A stretch of DNA of 64,000 nucleotides from NCBI RefSeq assembly GCF_001411555.2, contig NC_049901.1, forward strand, positions 35,288,838-35,352,837, read 5' to 3'. The stretch comes from Juglans regia. Lineage: Eukaryota > Streptophyta > Magnoliopsida > Fagales > Juglandaceae. Position 1 is the stretch's first letter, and every line of letters begins with the position of its first letter. The notes below the pieces were generated by a model. That model worked only from the letters and a program-made list of their open reading frames with translations. It did not search any database and was not told the origin of the DNA. Shown piece after piece: positions 36,137 to 47,601 of this stretch. Position numbers and translations under genes: made by a program.

Positions 36137-39100
36137 ACTAATGGTGCAACTATTTATGCTGTGATAGAAACTATGGTTAAGGATCATCAGTTGACTTTCC
36201 TTGTACCAGAGACTTGACAGTTGTATCCTTAACAGCAAGGCTATGACCTGGTCTCCCAATTTCCTTTTAAGTTGTGAAACATGGAATGTTTGATGAATTT
36301 TTGTTGTCGATGGCAAGTCCAAATGGTATGCTATTGTACCTACATGTTGTAGAGCCTAAAAAGAGCCAAAGCAATGTGCTGAAAGCTTTAAATCCCAATG
36401 TTTGGTGACTAAGAGCTGCCTATATGGTTGCAAATGCAGGTATACCCAATCTCCAATCCTAAATTCTGATTCCTTCCTCCTTAGGTCAACATATTTTTCA
36501 TGCATTCCTAAGCTTTGTTTAAGTTATGTTTGAGTAACTGTAGCATCTGATCCCTAGATTTTAGGTCATTTTCTATTGCTTCTGTACTGGCAGTCCCTGG
36601 TACATAATTAAGCATTTGTGGGGGTGGGTACCCATATAGGCTTTGAAAGGAGTCAATTTGGAGGCATGTGGTGTGGAGTTGTACCATCACTCTACCAAGG
36701 GTACACAAGTTGACCAATCCTTTGGTTTATCCCTTGAGAAGCACCTCAGATAGTTTTCTAGTGCTTTATTCACGACTTCAGAATGACCATCAGTCTGGGG
36801 ATGATAAGCTATAAACAAGTGCATCTAGACCCCTTGTAGATTAAAGAACTCTCTCCAAGAATTGCTGGTGAAGATAGGATCTTGATCAGACACCACTGAT
36901 ATAGGCAAACCATGCAACTTGAACACCTGTTTGAGGAAAATCTCTTACATTGTTCTAGCTGTATAGGAGTGTTTAAGGGGAGTGAAGTGACTATACTTAG
37001 TCAACCTATCCATTACTACCCATAGGGTGTCAAAGCCTTTAAAGTTGGGTAGGCCATTAATGAAATCCACGATAAGGTGGGTCCAAAGCTGTTTTGGTAT
37101 GGGTAAAGGTTGTAACAGTCCACTGGGTCGATTATTATGCACTTTAACTCTCTTACATAGGTCACAGTTTCAGTTTCTTATAAACTATTTCACTTCCATC
37201 CTCTATCCAGGCCAGTAAAAATCCTTCCTAACCTTGTGTTTGGTCTTTTCATAACCAGAGTGTCCTTCCAAAGGTTGCAGCTATGTGATAGTTCTAGCAA
37301 TTTGTCTTTGAAAGGAGGCTGGTTGGGTATATACAACCTACCCTTATACAATAGTAAGTCCCCCCTCAGAGCCTAATCAATTGTTAGTTCCTCCTTTTTG
37401 CATTGATGTATGAGGCTTTTCAGTATTTCATCTTCACCATAGGCTTCCTTCAGCACATCCATCCAATCTACTGTAAGAAAGGTAATTATGGCTAGTGTAG
37501 ATTCTTCCTTCACCCCTTTTCTAGTGAGTGCATCCGCCATTCTATTACTAGCCCCTCTTTTGTATTCTACTATGAAATCATAACAAAGGAGCTTGGTTAT
37601 CCATCTCTACTAGGCATGAGTGCCCCGCTTCTGATCCAATAGATATTTTATGCTTCGTTGATCATTTTTTTTTATTACAATTTATGTCCCATCAAGTAGA
37701 GCCTCTACTTGAGTACAAATGAGACGAGCATATAACTCCTTCTCATATGTTGACATTAAAATAGCACTCTCTTTCAATGCTTGACTAAAAAATGCAAGTG
37801 ACCTCCCATTTTGCATTAATGTTCCCCCAATAACACCACCAGAGGCATCATACTCAATGGTAAAGGAAAGTGTGAAATCTGGTAAGGCTAGGACTGGGGG
37901 TTGCATGACTACTTGCTTTAGCCTCTCAAAAGCCTTCTTGCCCTCTTCAGTCCAATGGAATTATTTTGCTTAAACATTTTTGTTAAGGGGCAACAATGCC
38001 TCCATATCCTTCGATACATTTCCTGCAATACATTATGAGGCTTGAGAATGCTCTGAGTTCCTTTTTGGTGTGAGGAAGGGGCCATTCTCTCATAGCCTGC
38101 ATCTTGTCAGGATCGGCTCTAACCCCCTGGGCAAATATCAGATGACCCAAATAGGAAATCTCATCACATCCTAATTTACACTTGGTTTGCTTTGCATATA
38201 GTTGGTGTTGTTGCAAAGTTGTTAGAGTAGCATTTAGGTGTTCAAGATGGTTTTGTATAGACTTCTGTACACCAATATGTCATAAAAAAAACAAGTATAA
38301 ATTTTCTTATGTATGGTTTAAACACCTCATTCATGAGGATTTGGAAAGTACATGAGCCATTAGTCAACCCAAAGGGCATGACAAGAAATTCATAGTGTCC
38401 CTCATGTGTCCTAAAGACACATCTTGAGACTTCCCTTGAATTTAGTGATACCCTCACCTTAGGTCTAGCTTAGAGAACACAGCTGTCCCATGAAATTCAT
38501 CTAGAAGTTCTTCCACCATGGGATTGGGGAACTTTTCTTTGACTGTAACATTGTTTAGCCCCTGTAATCAACACACAACCTCCATGTTCCATCTACTTTT
38601 CTCACTCGGAGTAAGTGTAAGAGTAGGGGCTTTGGCTTGGCTGGATAACCCCACTGCTCAGCAACTCCTTTACAATTCCTTCTATCTCATCATTTTGGAA
38701 GTAAGGATATCTATAGGGCCGAATTGAGAGGGGTTTGGTTCCAGGGAGTAAATTTATGGTATGGTCATGGGATCTAGGTAGTGGTAAGCCCTTAGGCTCC
38801 GTGAACACCTTTTGGAAGTCTTTTAGCAGCTTTTGAACTTTCTGGGACAATTTAAACTTAGATATGGCCCGATTAGTACTTTCCTCTTCCATTAGTTGTA
38901 ATACCACCTCTTTAGTCTCCAACTTGTTAAACATATTCAAGGACCATTGCTCAATTAAATGGGATGTAGCCAAGCCCTTTAATTGCATTGGTTTACCCAA
39001 GTGATTAAACCTCATACTTAACTCTTCAAAATTCCAAAGAATGAGACCTAACTCCCTTAGCCATTAGCCATTGAATGCTCAATACCATATCACAACCTCC

Positions 39101-39480
39101 TAGAACTAAGATAAACACATCAATGAAAATACAAGTATTCTAAACTGTCACCTTGATTCTTTTGCCCTGACCTTTACTGGGAATTAGCTCCCCATTGGCT
39201 ACTCTGACCCTTACACTTTTAGTGAAACCAATGGGAATTTGTGCAGTGTTAGCCACTTCTGGATCTAGAAAGTTGTGGGTGGATCCTAAGTCAATAAGGA
39301 TGGTTATCCATCTAAGCCTAATACTACCCTTGACTCTCAGTGTTTTTGGACTAAGAGACCTTGTAATGGCATGTAGTGACCTTTCTAGTTTTTCTATAAG
39401 GTTGCTCACTTCTATGACTTCCTTTCCTTCCATATTCTCCATGCATTTCCCCTTTCTAATTATTACTCCCATAGAGCTTC
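36137..39480 (-). pseudogene. Gypsy pol: protease, RT, RNase H, integrase (broken)
   Basis: Minus strand. Protease at 39140-39472 has ILIDLGSTHNFLD where the usual DSG has become DLG. RT pieces at 38602-39015 (GLPLPRSHDHTINLLPGTKP) and 38242-38457 (GHYEFLVMPFGLTNGSCTF) end near a catalytic region read as FILVFFMTY, so the YVDD box is lost. RNase H at 37682-37906 has FTIEYDASGGVIGGTLMQNG. Integrase at 36945-37142 has HLIVDFINGLPNFKGFDTLW. The KIHQTFHVSQLKRKLG segment at 36240-36320, which precedes the chromodomain in chromoviruses, ends at the copia-2 insertion. Many stops. Confidence 0.85.
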
Positions 39481-40450
39481 CTTGAGTAAGTAGAGTTTAG
39501 GACCTTGATATTATGTCCTGGGCCCCATTTTGAGTCATAATAGTAACACAATTCCTTTTTCCTCATTTCTTTCATTTGGGTTTGGTTAATCCTTTGGATG
39601 GGTATGGTTCCTTTGGATGGGTATGGTTAATTTTGGTGGGTAATGTTTTTTAAGATTCTTGGTTCTGGGGAAAAGGATGGAATTGTTTTAGAGTATTTTT
39701 TGTGTTAATTCAAGTTCTTCTCTTGTATCTTGGCTAAACTGTAAGTTGCTATGATTGTGGGAGGGTTAAACATCCTCACAGGTAGTCTGTATCATCTCAC
39801 AAGCTAGTTAGGAAACAACTGAGCTTGTAAGGCTCAGACAGTCCCCTTAATCTATTTGATAGGGTCTCAGATCTAGTTTTGTACTCCTCAATAGTCCCAT
39901 TTTGTCTTAGCCTTGTTAAGTACTCCATGGGGTGGGGTCATCATAGAAATTTGGTCCAAAACTAACGATGAGTACCTTGACCAGTGATTCCCAATTTGTC
40001 AATTGCCCAAACTCCTCTAGGTCTTGAAACCAAATAAGAGCCTTACCTTTCATGTGAAAGGAGGCTAGTCGGATCTTGTGTTGTACAATGTGTTATGAAA
40101 GTTATAGAAATGGTGTACCTAATACAGCATCCAGTGGGGTATCCTCCCTGGAAAACATGAAACTCTAAGCTCACTATCCTTGTCTGGACATCTTCCCCAT
40201 GCGTATTGCGTCTGTCTTCACAACTCTCTCCTCCATAAGATGATTCTCCAAGATTGTAACCTTGATATCTTTTCATGTGGTTAAAGCTGCAAGTTGTAGT
40301 GTGACAGCTTCTACTTGTCTTTTCAGCGCCAACATTTATGTTTCCAAGGTCTGATTTTGTGCATCAGACATCTTCTTTTGTGCAGATGTGGCCTTCTTCA
40401 AAGCATTGAGGCCATCCTAAAATTTATGTCAGCCTGGTCCCATCAGCCAT
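39481..40450 (-). pseudogene. Gypsy gag (broken)
   Basis: Minus strand, ATG at 40450 (MADGTRLT followed by a stop), then pieces such as MKRYQGYNLGE near 40250-40276. It lies between the primer site and protease, the expected gag position. The sequence is too decayed for domain calls beyond position. Confidence 0.55.
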
Positions 40451-40506
40451 GGCAATGTTGCTATTTAATTCCTAGATTCACAAAACCGGTTCTCTAACAC
40501 CAAAAA

Positions 40507-40585
40507 TGTAACAGGTCCCCCTTATGTAAATGTAGAATAGTGATGATATTCTCACTTCGACAGTAAGGACCTCCAAGAAGAAAAT
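40507..40585 (-). repeat. Truncated 5' LTR of the gypsy relic
   Basis: TGTAACAGGTCCCCCTTATG at 40507 matches the 3' LTR for about 80 bp. The match ends abruptly at about 40585, where unrelated DNA begins. The rest of this LTR is missing. Confidence 0.7.
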
Positions 40586-42935
40586 TTCCTAACGAAACAT
40601 AAGTTTTCTTTCAACATTTCAAATCCATGTCCATTTTGTTTCAAGAAAAACTTTACAAGAACTCCTCATAATTAAACCAATTGATCTTCACACTTTGGAT
40701 TTTCATCATCCTCTTTAAAAACTTCTGTGATTTCTTTATTTTTAGAATTTAATTTGTATGTTTTCAACTGAGCTTTAAGAAAATTGGGTTCTTCCGTAAT
40801 CTATGATGAATACTCTAATTAGAAAGATTAACTTGTAGATCAGAAAAAATCTTGCGTTAATTTATGATTGCGGAAGAACCCAATTTTCTAATTATAGTAG
40901 TCATCATCGATTGCCGAAGAACCCAATTTTCTTTAAGCTCATAATCCTGCATGGAGTCCTCTTTCTCCTCATGGATCTTCAACCACATTTATAGCTTCTC
41001 CATAGCTATATGTGTCATCCTTCATCCGCGAATCACGAATTTAGTTGATGACAGAGCTTCCATCTACTAATTAAGCAATTGTCTCGGCCTGCATGCACGC
41101 ATGCATACGTTGGATTTGACGGGACTCTTGCTTTGAAATTCATATCGCATCATCGTTTTCGTAAACATCGTCAATTCAATTGCATTTTTTTTTAAGTAAC
41201 ATTTAATACTTGTAAGTGAGGCATGCACAAATGTCCTGAATGGGACTTGTAAGTGGGGCATTTCAGGCCTAGGGCAGTTAGAGAGCTCCAAGCCCAAAAG
41301 CCTGTTCAGCCATCTTTTACCCAACCCGACCTCTATGTTAGATTGGATCATCTTGAAAACCAAAGGCCCATGATCTCTAGTAAAAATTTGATAGAAGTTC
41401 CTACTCTACTACATATCCGCACCAACAAAGTCAGAGCTGACATACTGAGTCAGAGTTGAGTTCAATGGAAGGAATCCAATAGGAGTTTAAGGTAGAGTCC
41501 AACTCCGATTCGTTCATTTACCAAAGCTGGAGAAACTTTGTACAAAAGGACTTGGTTTTTATCCCTTTTCTCAATTGCCAAATATGGGTGGAATTTGGGA
41601 ATGACTGGAGCTTATCTCTGTCTAGCCAGACACCAAATGGATGTAAATACACAACAAAATAAAAATAAAAAGCTCTCATTCATTTCATACAACTGTTTTT
41701 AATACACTGCTTGCCAGGCTTGAAATTCCATATCTCCCCTTTTAATTTACTCCAAACCTAATGTACTTTGTAAGTAAATTTATGGGCTAATAGAAAATTC
41801 AGTGTCTAAGTTTTCGTTGGTTTACAAAAAGCCACCTTGGTTTTAGTAGCTCATAATAATTCGATTTTGCAATTAGCCACTGCCAGGTGGCTAATAAGAC
41901 ACGTCTAAACGAATCAAGGTTCTACATGTGTATTTAACTATCCATGCGTGTCAAGTTTGACACGTCATCGCCAACTAAATTTTAGGGTTGTCCCCACTTA
42001 TTATGAAAAGACGAGAACATCCCGATAATTGAAACCCCAACTTTCCGAAATCATCTCTCACCCCAAATATAACCTCCTGAAATCATATTCCACCCTAAAT
42101 CAAACCCCCATCTCTCGAGAACCCATGTCCTTCCCTATTCCACCATCGTCGACATCTACGTTGGTCAAAACTAAGCCAAAATTATCTCTCGAATCATCTC
42201 CACCAACCAAATCGGGTCCTACCCTCAAACCCTAACCTCCCAAAAACCAATCACTTTTTCTTGCATCACCAACGACTACGGTGGTCGAGAATCCTTCATT
42301 GGTGACAACAATTTAGAGAAACACAATTTTGTTTGGATTTGGACTCTTTAAGCAACCTACAATTACTCTACGTATATATAAATTAATATGCACAACTTCT
42401 ACAGTGTGGACAGAAGCTAGAACTACTATTTTTATTGCATTCTTGAAAGAAAATACCAAGGAGATCCCTTGAGCTTTCAAGACACATTCTCTCCTGATAA
42501 ATTGACCTCCATCATATTATGTTCATGTTCGGTTTTTATTAAATCCATTGGTGCGGACACTTTATTGGCCGTAATTGCTACTAGAACTGCTAGGGTGAAG
42601 AGATTGACCTAGTGCACGTGGAAAACTATAGAAAGGCCGAAGATTAAGAGTTGTCGGGATGTAGAGATCAAGTAGGTTACTAGTGGTGTTACAAACTAAA
42701 TTTAGTTACTTCAAGGGTCTCGTAAGTATATGTCAATTGGTTATAATGGACTTAAATCATTTCTATAGTGGATTTTAGATAGTGACTTACACACTGTAGT
42801 TTTAAACTTTGCAAACGTTATTCAAATAAGTCTCCAGTTTGTTACTAAAATTGATGTGTGTTGATTGTTTCGATTGATTTAGCTGATTGTTAATTTAGAT
42901 AGTTCAATAAAATATGAAAACACCTATTTACCCCT
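40586..42935. other. Unassigned DNA
   Basis: No gene supported. The phrase GAAGAACCCAATTTTCT occurs three times: inverted at about 40779-40796, direct at about 40872 and 40916. CATGCACGCATGCATACG lies near 41093. AGCCACTGCCAGGTGGCT (about 41876) is a short hairpin. The proline/serine-rich frame at 42029-42235 has no recognisable domain. The last ~550 bp may be copia LTR/leader because a copia gag start follows. Confidence 0.4.
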
Positions 42936-43142
42936 TCTAGGTGTATTTGGGATCTAAACCATTGACTTTTCAATTGATATCATAGTGGGATTCACTCTGA
43001 TAGGATTCAATTTCTCACTGTAATTTGGCAATAGGTGGCTAAGATGGATAGATCTCAACATCATTCCTCAGCCCTTTACTTTGATGGTAGCAACTATGCC
43101 TATTGAAAAGTTTGAATGAGAGCTTTCCTAAATGTAATATAG
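42936..43142 (+). pseudogene. Copia leader and gag N-terminus fragment (copia-4)
   Basis: Plus strand. ATTGATATCATAGTGGG resembles the initiator-Met primer site region of copia elements. It is followed by MDRSQHHSSALYFDGSNYAY, a stop in place of the usual W, and a K-x-x-MRAFL-like stretch. This is the start of the copia gag domain; the sequence then ends abruptly at the next element. Confidence 0.6.
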
Positions 43143-44360
43143 GGTGGTGCAAAAATTTGAAAATTTCACTCTGACTCCGCTCTAAATCCAACTCTAATTC
43201 CGGCTTATAACTTCAACTCTGATGTTAATATACATAAGTTATAAAAATATGGATTATTTATATATTGACCATACATATTCATATAAAAAGTCTAGAATTT
43301 ATTTTGTTAAATTCAATATTATACTAGTATGTGTTAATTATTATAAAATAACAAACTTATACTATAACATAAATAAACTAATAATCTAGTATATATAAAC
43401 ATTATATTATTACTATCATAGATAGTCAAGTATAGAAATAAAATACTTGACTAGCTAATAGCGAGTAATATGTAATAGTTTAGTATAATAATATGTAATT
43501 AGAAAAATGGGGGTAATAGTCTTGTATAATAAGTTTATAGCATGTAATACTATAGTATAATAACATATAATTAGTGACTAGTGAATTAGTAATTGTTAAT
43601 AACCAAATTATAGTGTTGAAAAAATTTATAGAATCCATAAATAAGAAAACCTATAGTTAAAACAAAGGTTAAAATTAAATTTAGGATTTAAAAAATAGGG
43701 TTTGGTGTTTTGGGGAGGGGAGGGGGCGGGAATGCCCAAAATAGGGTTTAGGAAAAAAAAAAGGGTTTAGAAGCCCAAAACTGTAGCAAGACAGCAGAAG
43801 CACAACCCGCCCATATTCAAGTTTAAAATGCGTCGTTTGGATCAATGCATCCACTACCCAACCCATTTCAAGTAAAATGACATCGTTTTTAGATGCAATC
43901 AATAACAGCATTGTTTGGCTAAACCTCTTAGTGTCCTAGTCGATTTTACGTAAAACAACGTCATTTTCTTCGATCCAAACGATGCCGTTAAAGTATTGGT
44001 CCTAAAATGTAACCTTAACTTCTAACCCACCCACACCCACCCCCCCGCGGCGCTGTGCGGCCTCAGAGTCTCAGGCCCATCTCTGCTCTCTTATTCTCTT
44101 CTCCTGTCGTCCCTCCACACTTTTGCTACTCCTCTATTGTGCCTTGGCCAAGTCATCATCAGCCTTCAATCGTCGGCCACCACTGCCTCTCGCCATTGGT
44201 TCCTTCTCATCCAGGCATGCAACATCTCCTTTCTTGATATGTTTCTCTCTCAAACCTACCCTTGCTATTTTGAGATTTCGATTGTGTTTGTGATACATAG
44301 ATTTGTTTCTATTGAATCTATTCCACTACACCCATTCAAATGGCTACACACACATTGACA
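43143..44360 (+). mobile_element. hAT 5'-end fragment, second copy
   Basis: It begins TAGGGTGGTGCAAAAATTTG, similar to the hAT terminus at 31.15 kb. It carries the same kind of subterminal motifs (AAAATGCGTCGTTTGG, AAAATGACATCGTTTTTA, AAAACAACGTCATTTTC, AAACGATGCCGTTAAA at 43826-43992) followed by a CT-rich leader, in the order seen reversed at 30.3-31.15 kb. No transposase follows. The short frames at 44055-44358 fall in this leader and are not supported as genes. Confidence 0.5.
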
Positions 44361-44925
44361 TGATTTGAAAACACGACCATGAATGCATTGGGCTCATGCG
44401 GTTTGGTAGCATTGGGCGTGAATTATACATGGTGCAGATATTGAGTTTTGGTCCTTGACCGCTTTGCTTCTTGACAGCTCGAGGCATGTTCTCAAGGGAG
44501 TCAGTACTGAGCATAGATTGCATGCATCATAAGAAAATACTATGGTTGATGGAGTCGATCATTCTTATCCTTAAGTTAGATAGGTGTATGAAAAAAACCA
44601 TGGGATTGGAGGAATTCATAATCCTTTACATACTAAAGCTCACAAACTAGATCTCCTTGTGTCCTGACAATATAGTAACAGTAGAATCTGAGATATATGC
44701 ATACTTACACATGCTAATATGGAATGGAAACAAGTAGCAATGTGCAAAAAGTGATTGCCAGATGCTTTCACCAACCACATGATGTCATTAAAACTTGCAA
44801 TTCACAATAAGAATCAAGTACCCAACTCAAAACTACATCTCATAATTATAACTAGGTATAATATATCTATCCATTTCTTAGCTCTGGTTTAGTTCAAATT
44901 TGATTTTGAAGTCCATATTCATAAC

Positions 44926-44963
<38 letters not shown>

Positions 44964-45122
44964 TGTATATATATACCTATATATGATTTTAGTAATATAA
45001 TCTCTCTTTTTTCCCTTTTCTTTTTATGGAGCCAGGCAATATAATGTTTTGAATGTGTTTCAATTGGTTGATCTGCATATTTAGCCTATGAAGACCAATT
45101 TACTCTCTCTCTCTCTCTCTCT
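44361..45122. other. Unassigned DNA with CT microsatellites
   Basis: No recognised coding. (CT)n tracts lie at 44931-44960 and 45103-45122, and a short GT/TA tract follows the first. The second directly abuts the LINE fragment's 3' end. Confidence 0.6.
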
Positions 45123-46475
45123 TGAAATGAAACTGAATTTCATTGATAACATAAAACATTACATCAAATCACTTAATACAGATACATGATGGAATTTCTT
45201 CCAAAGTATACTTGTCTTCTACAAAATCTAACCCAAACCTTGCCAAAATATGTGCTGCCATATTAGTCTGTCTATTTGTATGAACATCAGACCATGATCT
45301 GAGAGCTGTTAATACTCCTTTGGCATATGCAATTATTAGACCAGCTAAAGCTCAAATCTGTTTCATCCTTGTTTGCCATGGATGCAATTTACATAGCATC
45401 CATTCAAATATAACCTTTGATAGCCTCATCTCTTTGCAAAAAAAAGAGCTAACAGAAAACCATAGACTTCTGCAGTGAATGAATCATAGTTCATTGTTCT
45501 GGGAGCTTGTAATGTGCCAACCACTTGCCCATGGGAATCTCTAGCAATCACTCCAATGCCAATCCTTCCTTTAGAAAATTTTGTAGTAACATCCCAGTTT
45601 ACTTTATAGACTCCCTCATTTGGTTTCTGCCATGACCTTTGAACTGGGGGTTGAACAATTCTGTTTTGTGCTATATTAACTTGACAGTTAGCATATCTAT
45701 AAGCTTGAAACTCATCTTTAGCAACTTGAGACAGTGCTGCTGAGTGTCTAAATGCCTTGCCATGGATGACTTCATTCCTTCTGGACCATAGTAGTCTTGC
45801 TGTAACTGCAGCTTCCTCGAGCTCTTCAAGTTGCAAACATTTAGTCAGCTTCTTCCATATCTCTCTAAATTGATCACTTTGAAATGATGTCATCTTCTGA
45901 ATCTTTCTGCAGCTCATACTCCATACATCCCTAGCAGCTAGACACCCCATAGCACATGACATGTTATTTTAGTAGCTAATCCATACACTTTGCAGGCATC
46001 TACTTCCACAACATGCCTCTTCATTAAATTGGATAAGGTAGGAATGGCTTTTTGCATGCTCTCCATATGAAAACTCTTACCCCATTCTGAATCCTCAATT
46101 TCCATATAGCTTTCTATTCTTCAAACTGCTCTCCACAAGAAGTCTCACCAGCATACTTATTTTCTTGCTCTTTGTGCAAGTGGTAAGTACTCTTCACAGA
46201 GAAAATGCCATTTTTCGTGGGCAACCAAACCAACTTATCTTCCATGCCTCCCTTACTAATAGGAATGGTTTGAATTAAAGTAGCCTCATGTGGATCAAAA
46301 ACAGAATTCAAAGAGTGGACATTCCAATTCATCATATTAGGATCTATCAAATATGAAACACAAACATAACTTTCAGATAAGAACAGACCCTTCTTAAGCA
46401 ACCTCAAACCATAATACAAACTTCTCCATGCATAGGATAGGTTAAAACCCAACTTTGCCTCCAACAGGTAATGTA
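45123..46475 (-). pseudogene. LINE 3' fragment with RVT zinc finger and RNase H
   Basis: Minus strand, 5'-truncated. At 46114-46464: MEAKLGFNLSYAWRSLYYGL and a GMEDKLVWLPTKNGIFSVKS segment, the zf-RVT region of plant L1 elements. At 45426-45962: linker LLWSRRNEVIHGK, then RNase H (VYKVNWDVTTKFSKGRIGIG, VIARDSHG, TAEVYGFLLAL). After a stop the domain end is decayed. The 3' end TTATCAATGAAATTCAGTTT is followed by (AG)n rather than poly(A). It is the same type of LINE as the fragment at 15 kb and distinct from LINE-1/2/3. Confidence 0.8.
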
Positions 46476-46719
46476 ATCTAGTATGCTTTTATATGCTTAA
46501 GATGCAAGCATAACAATTGAAATAAATTAGGAATGCTTTGTGTTATTAGTTTGGGCCTATTTTAGGAGAAGTTTGGATAATGAGTTGAGATGAGATGAAT
46601 CCACCTCTACATCTTGTCCAAAAGGGTCAAAACTACAAAGCCTGATCCGAAGAGTTTAGTAAACCACTAGACTATTCTGTAACTATTCTATAAACACTCT
46701 TGTTACCTTTTGTTCTACC

Positions 46720-47175
46720 CCAGTGAAAACTCCAAGAATATGTTTGAGGTATGGGATTACTTTACAATAGTGCCTAATTGTGATTCTGAAAAACCTACAA
46801 GAACTTGTAGCCATTGTGGGAGGCTGTGGAAATGTGATCTCAAAAGGCAAGGCATTTAAGCCATGAGAGCATACATCCACCCTTGCCCCTAAAAACAGTA
46901 AGTGTAAAGCTGCATTGGACAATGGTCAATAATTCTTAGTCTCGGAGACAAGAGTTAAAGGAATGGAAGGGGAGAAGAATCTATTGATGACAAAGTATAG
47001 TGAGAAAAAATAAGGTCTGCCTAGAATGGTGATGGTGGATGAGTTACCATTTATGACTATTGAGAGCCAAGGGTTTCAAGACTACACTAAAACCCTTGAT
47101 CCTTGGTTTCCCGTTCCTTCCAATTTTATAGTAATGATGGATTGTATGAAGCTATACTTGAAGAGAGAATGATAG
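46720..47175 (+). pseudogene. hAT transposase N-terminal fragment (BED finger)
   Basis: Plus strand. VWDYFTIVPNCDSEKPTRTC continues to SHCGRLWKCDLKRQGI, a BED-type zinc finger. After a stop comes AMRAYIHPCP, and in a shifted frame an ILSLETRVKGMEG-like linker. DELPFMTIESQGFQDYTKTL and a VPSNFIVMMDCMKLYLKRE stretch end at about 47172. This matches the first ~150 residues of Ac-like hAT (RICESLEEPER type) proteins. It is cut off by the copia-3 LTR. The antisense frame at 46683-46922 is a shadow. Confidence 0.75.
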
Positions 47176-47235
47176 CTTAAAGAAAATGTTTTTAACTACC
47201 AAACATTAATAAAACTAAAGATACATTTACATCTT

Positions 47236-47601
47236 TGTTGTATAAAAATATCTTCTATTCAAAACAGAGTTATTAAATATATTGTAAAAAAAAACTTTCT
47301 TTACTATTATGTTCTTATCATTCATCCGAAAAATAGTGTTAGAATCAAAATTAAAACAATAGAAAAATCATTAAACAGAACTACAATGCAAAAACGAGAA
47401 TACCACCAATATTTGTGGAAAATACAAAGAGCAAAGTAATATCACTAACCCATTTCAACAATTGATCCTAACAAATAGTGTGCAATGTTTATCCCTTTTT
47501 TTGTTAATTACATCCGTGGCTCCAACAAATGAATGTCCCAACATTGAAAATAATTAGTCACTTGAATGGATTAAAAATTATGGAAGCGTGGTAAAACAAC
47601 A
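47236..47601 (-). repeat. 3' LTR-like repeat of copia-3
   Basis: 366 bp, TGTTGT...ACAACA ends, co-linear with 55650-56321 apart from an insertion there. Shared blocks include TTTCTTTACTATTATGTTCT, TGTTAGAATCAAAATTAAAA and TTGATCCTAACAAATAGT. It directly abuts RT sequence on its right, with no polypurine tract, which points to a deletion of the pol 3' end. Confidence 0.65.

Larger units (their letters stand above)
33296..40585 (-). mobile_element. Ty3/gypsy retrotransposon relic with nested copia
   Basis: Minus strand. A 3' LTR at 33296-33760 and a 5'-truncated 5' LTR at 40507-40585 share CCCCCTTATGTAAATGTAGA and TGATATTCTCACTTCG. A polypurine tract (minus AGGGGGGATGAAT) abuts the 3' LTR. A degenerate initiator-Met binding site (minus TTGGTGTTAGAGAACC, about 40489-40504) abuts the 5' LTR. 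Internal order is gag, protease, RT, RNase H, integrase, as in Ty3/gypsy. A copia fragment splits the 3' end of pol. Confidence 0.85.

Noticed and set aside
42029..42235. Pro/Ser-rich 68-residue frame
   Set aside because: Low complexity, no domain, no neighbouring exon or signal supporting a gene.
44055..44358. Two overlapping plus-strand frames as a host gene
   Set aside because: They lie in the pyrimidine-rich leader of a hAT-like end; no splice structure or domain seen.
46683..46922. Minus-strand 79-residue frame
   Set aside because: Antisense of a BED-finger hAT transposase fragment on the plus strand.
47337..47473. Short TGTTAG...CTAACA unit as a separate LTR (also 55741-55893)
   Set aside because: Homology between the two copies extends well beyond both ends, so the larger TGTTGT...ACAACA unit is the better LTR.
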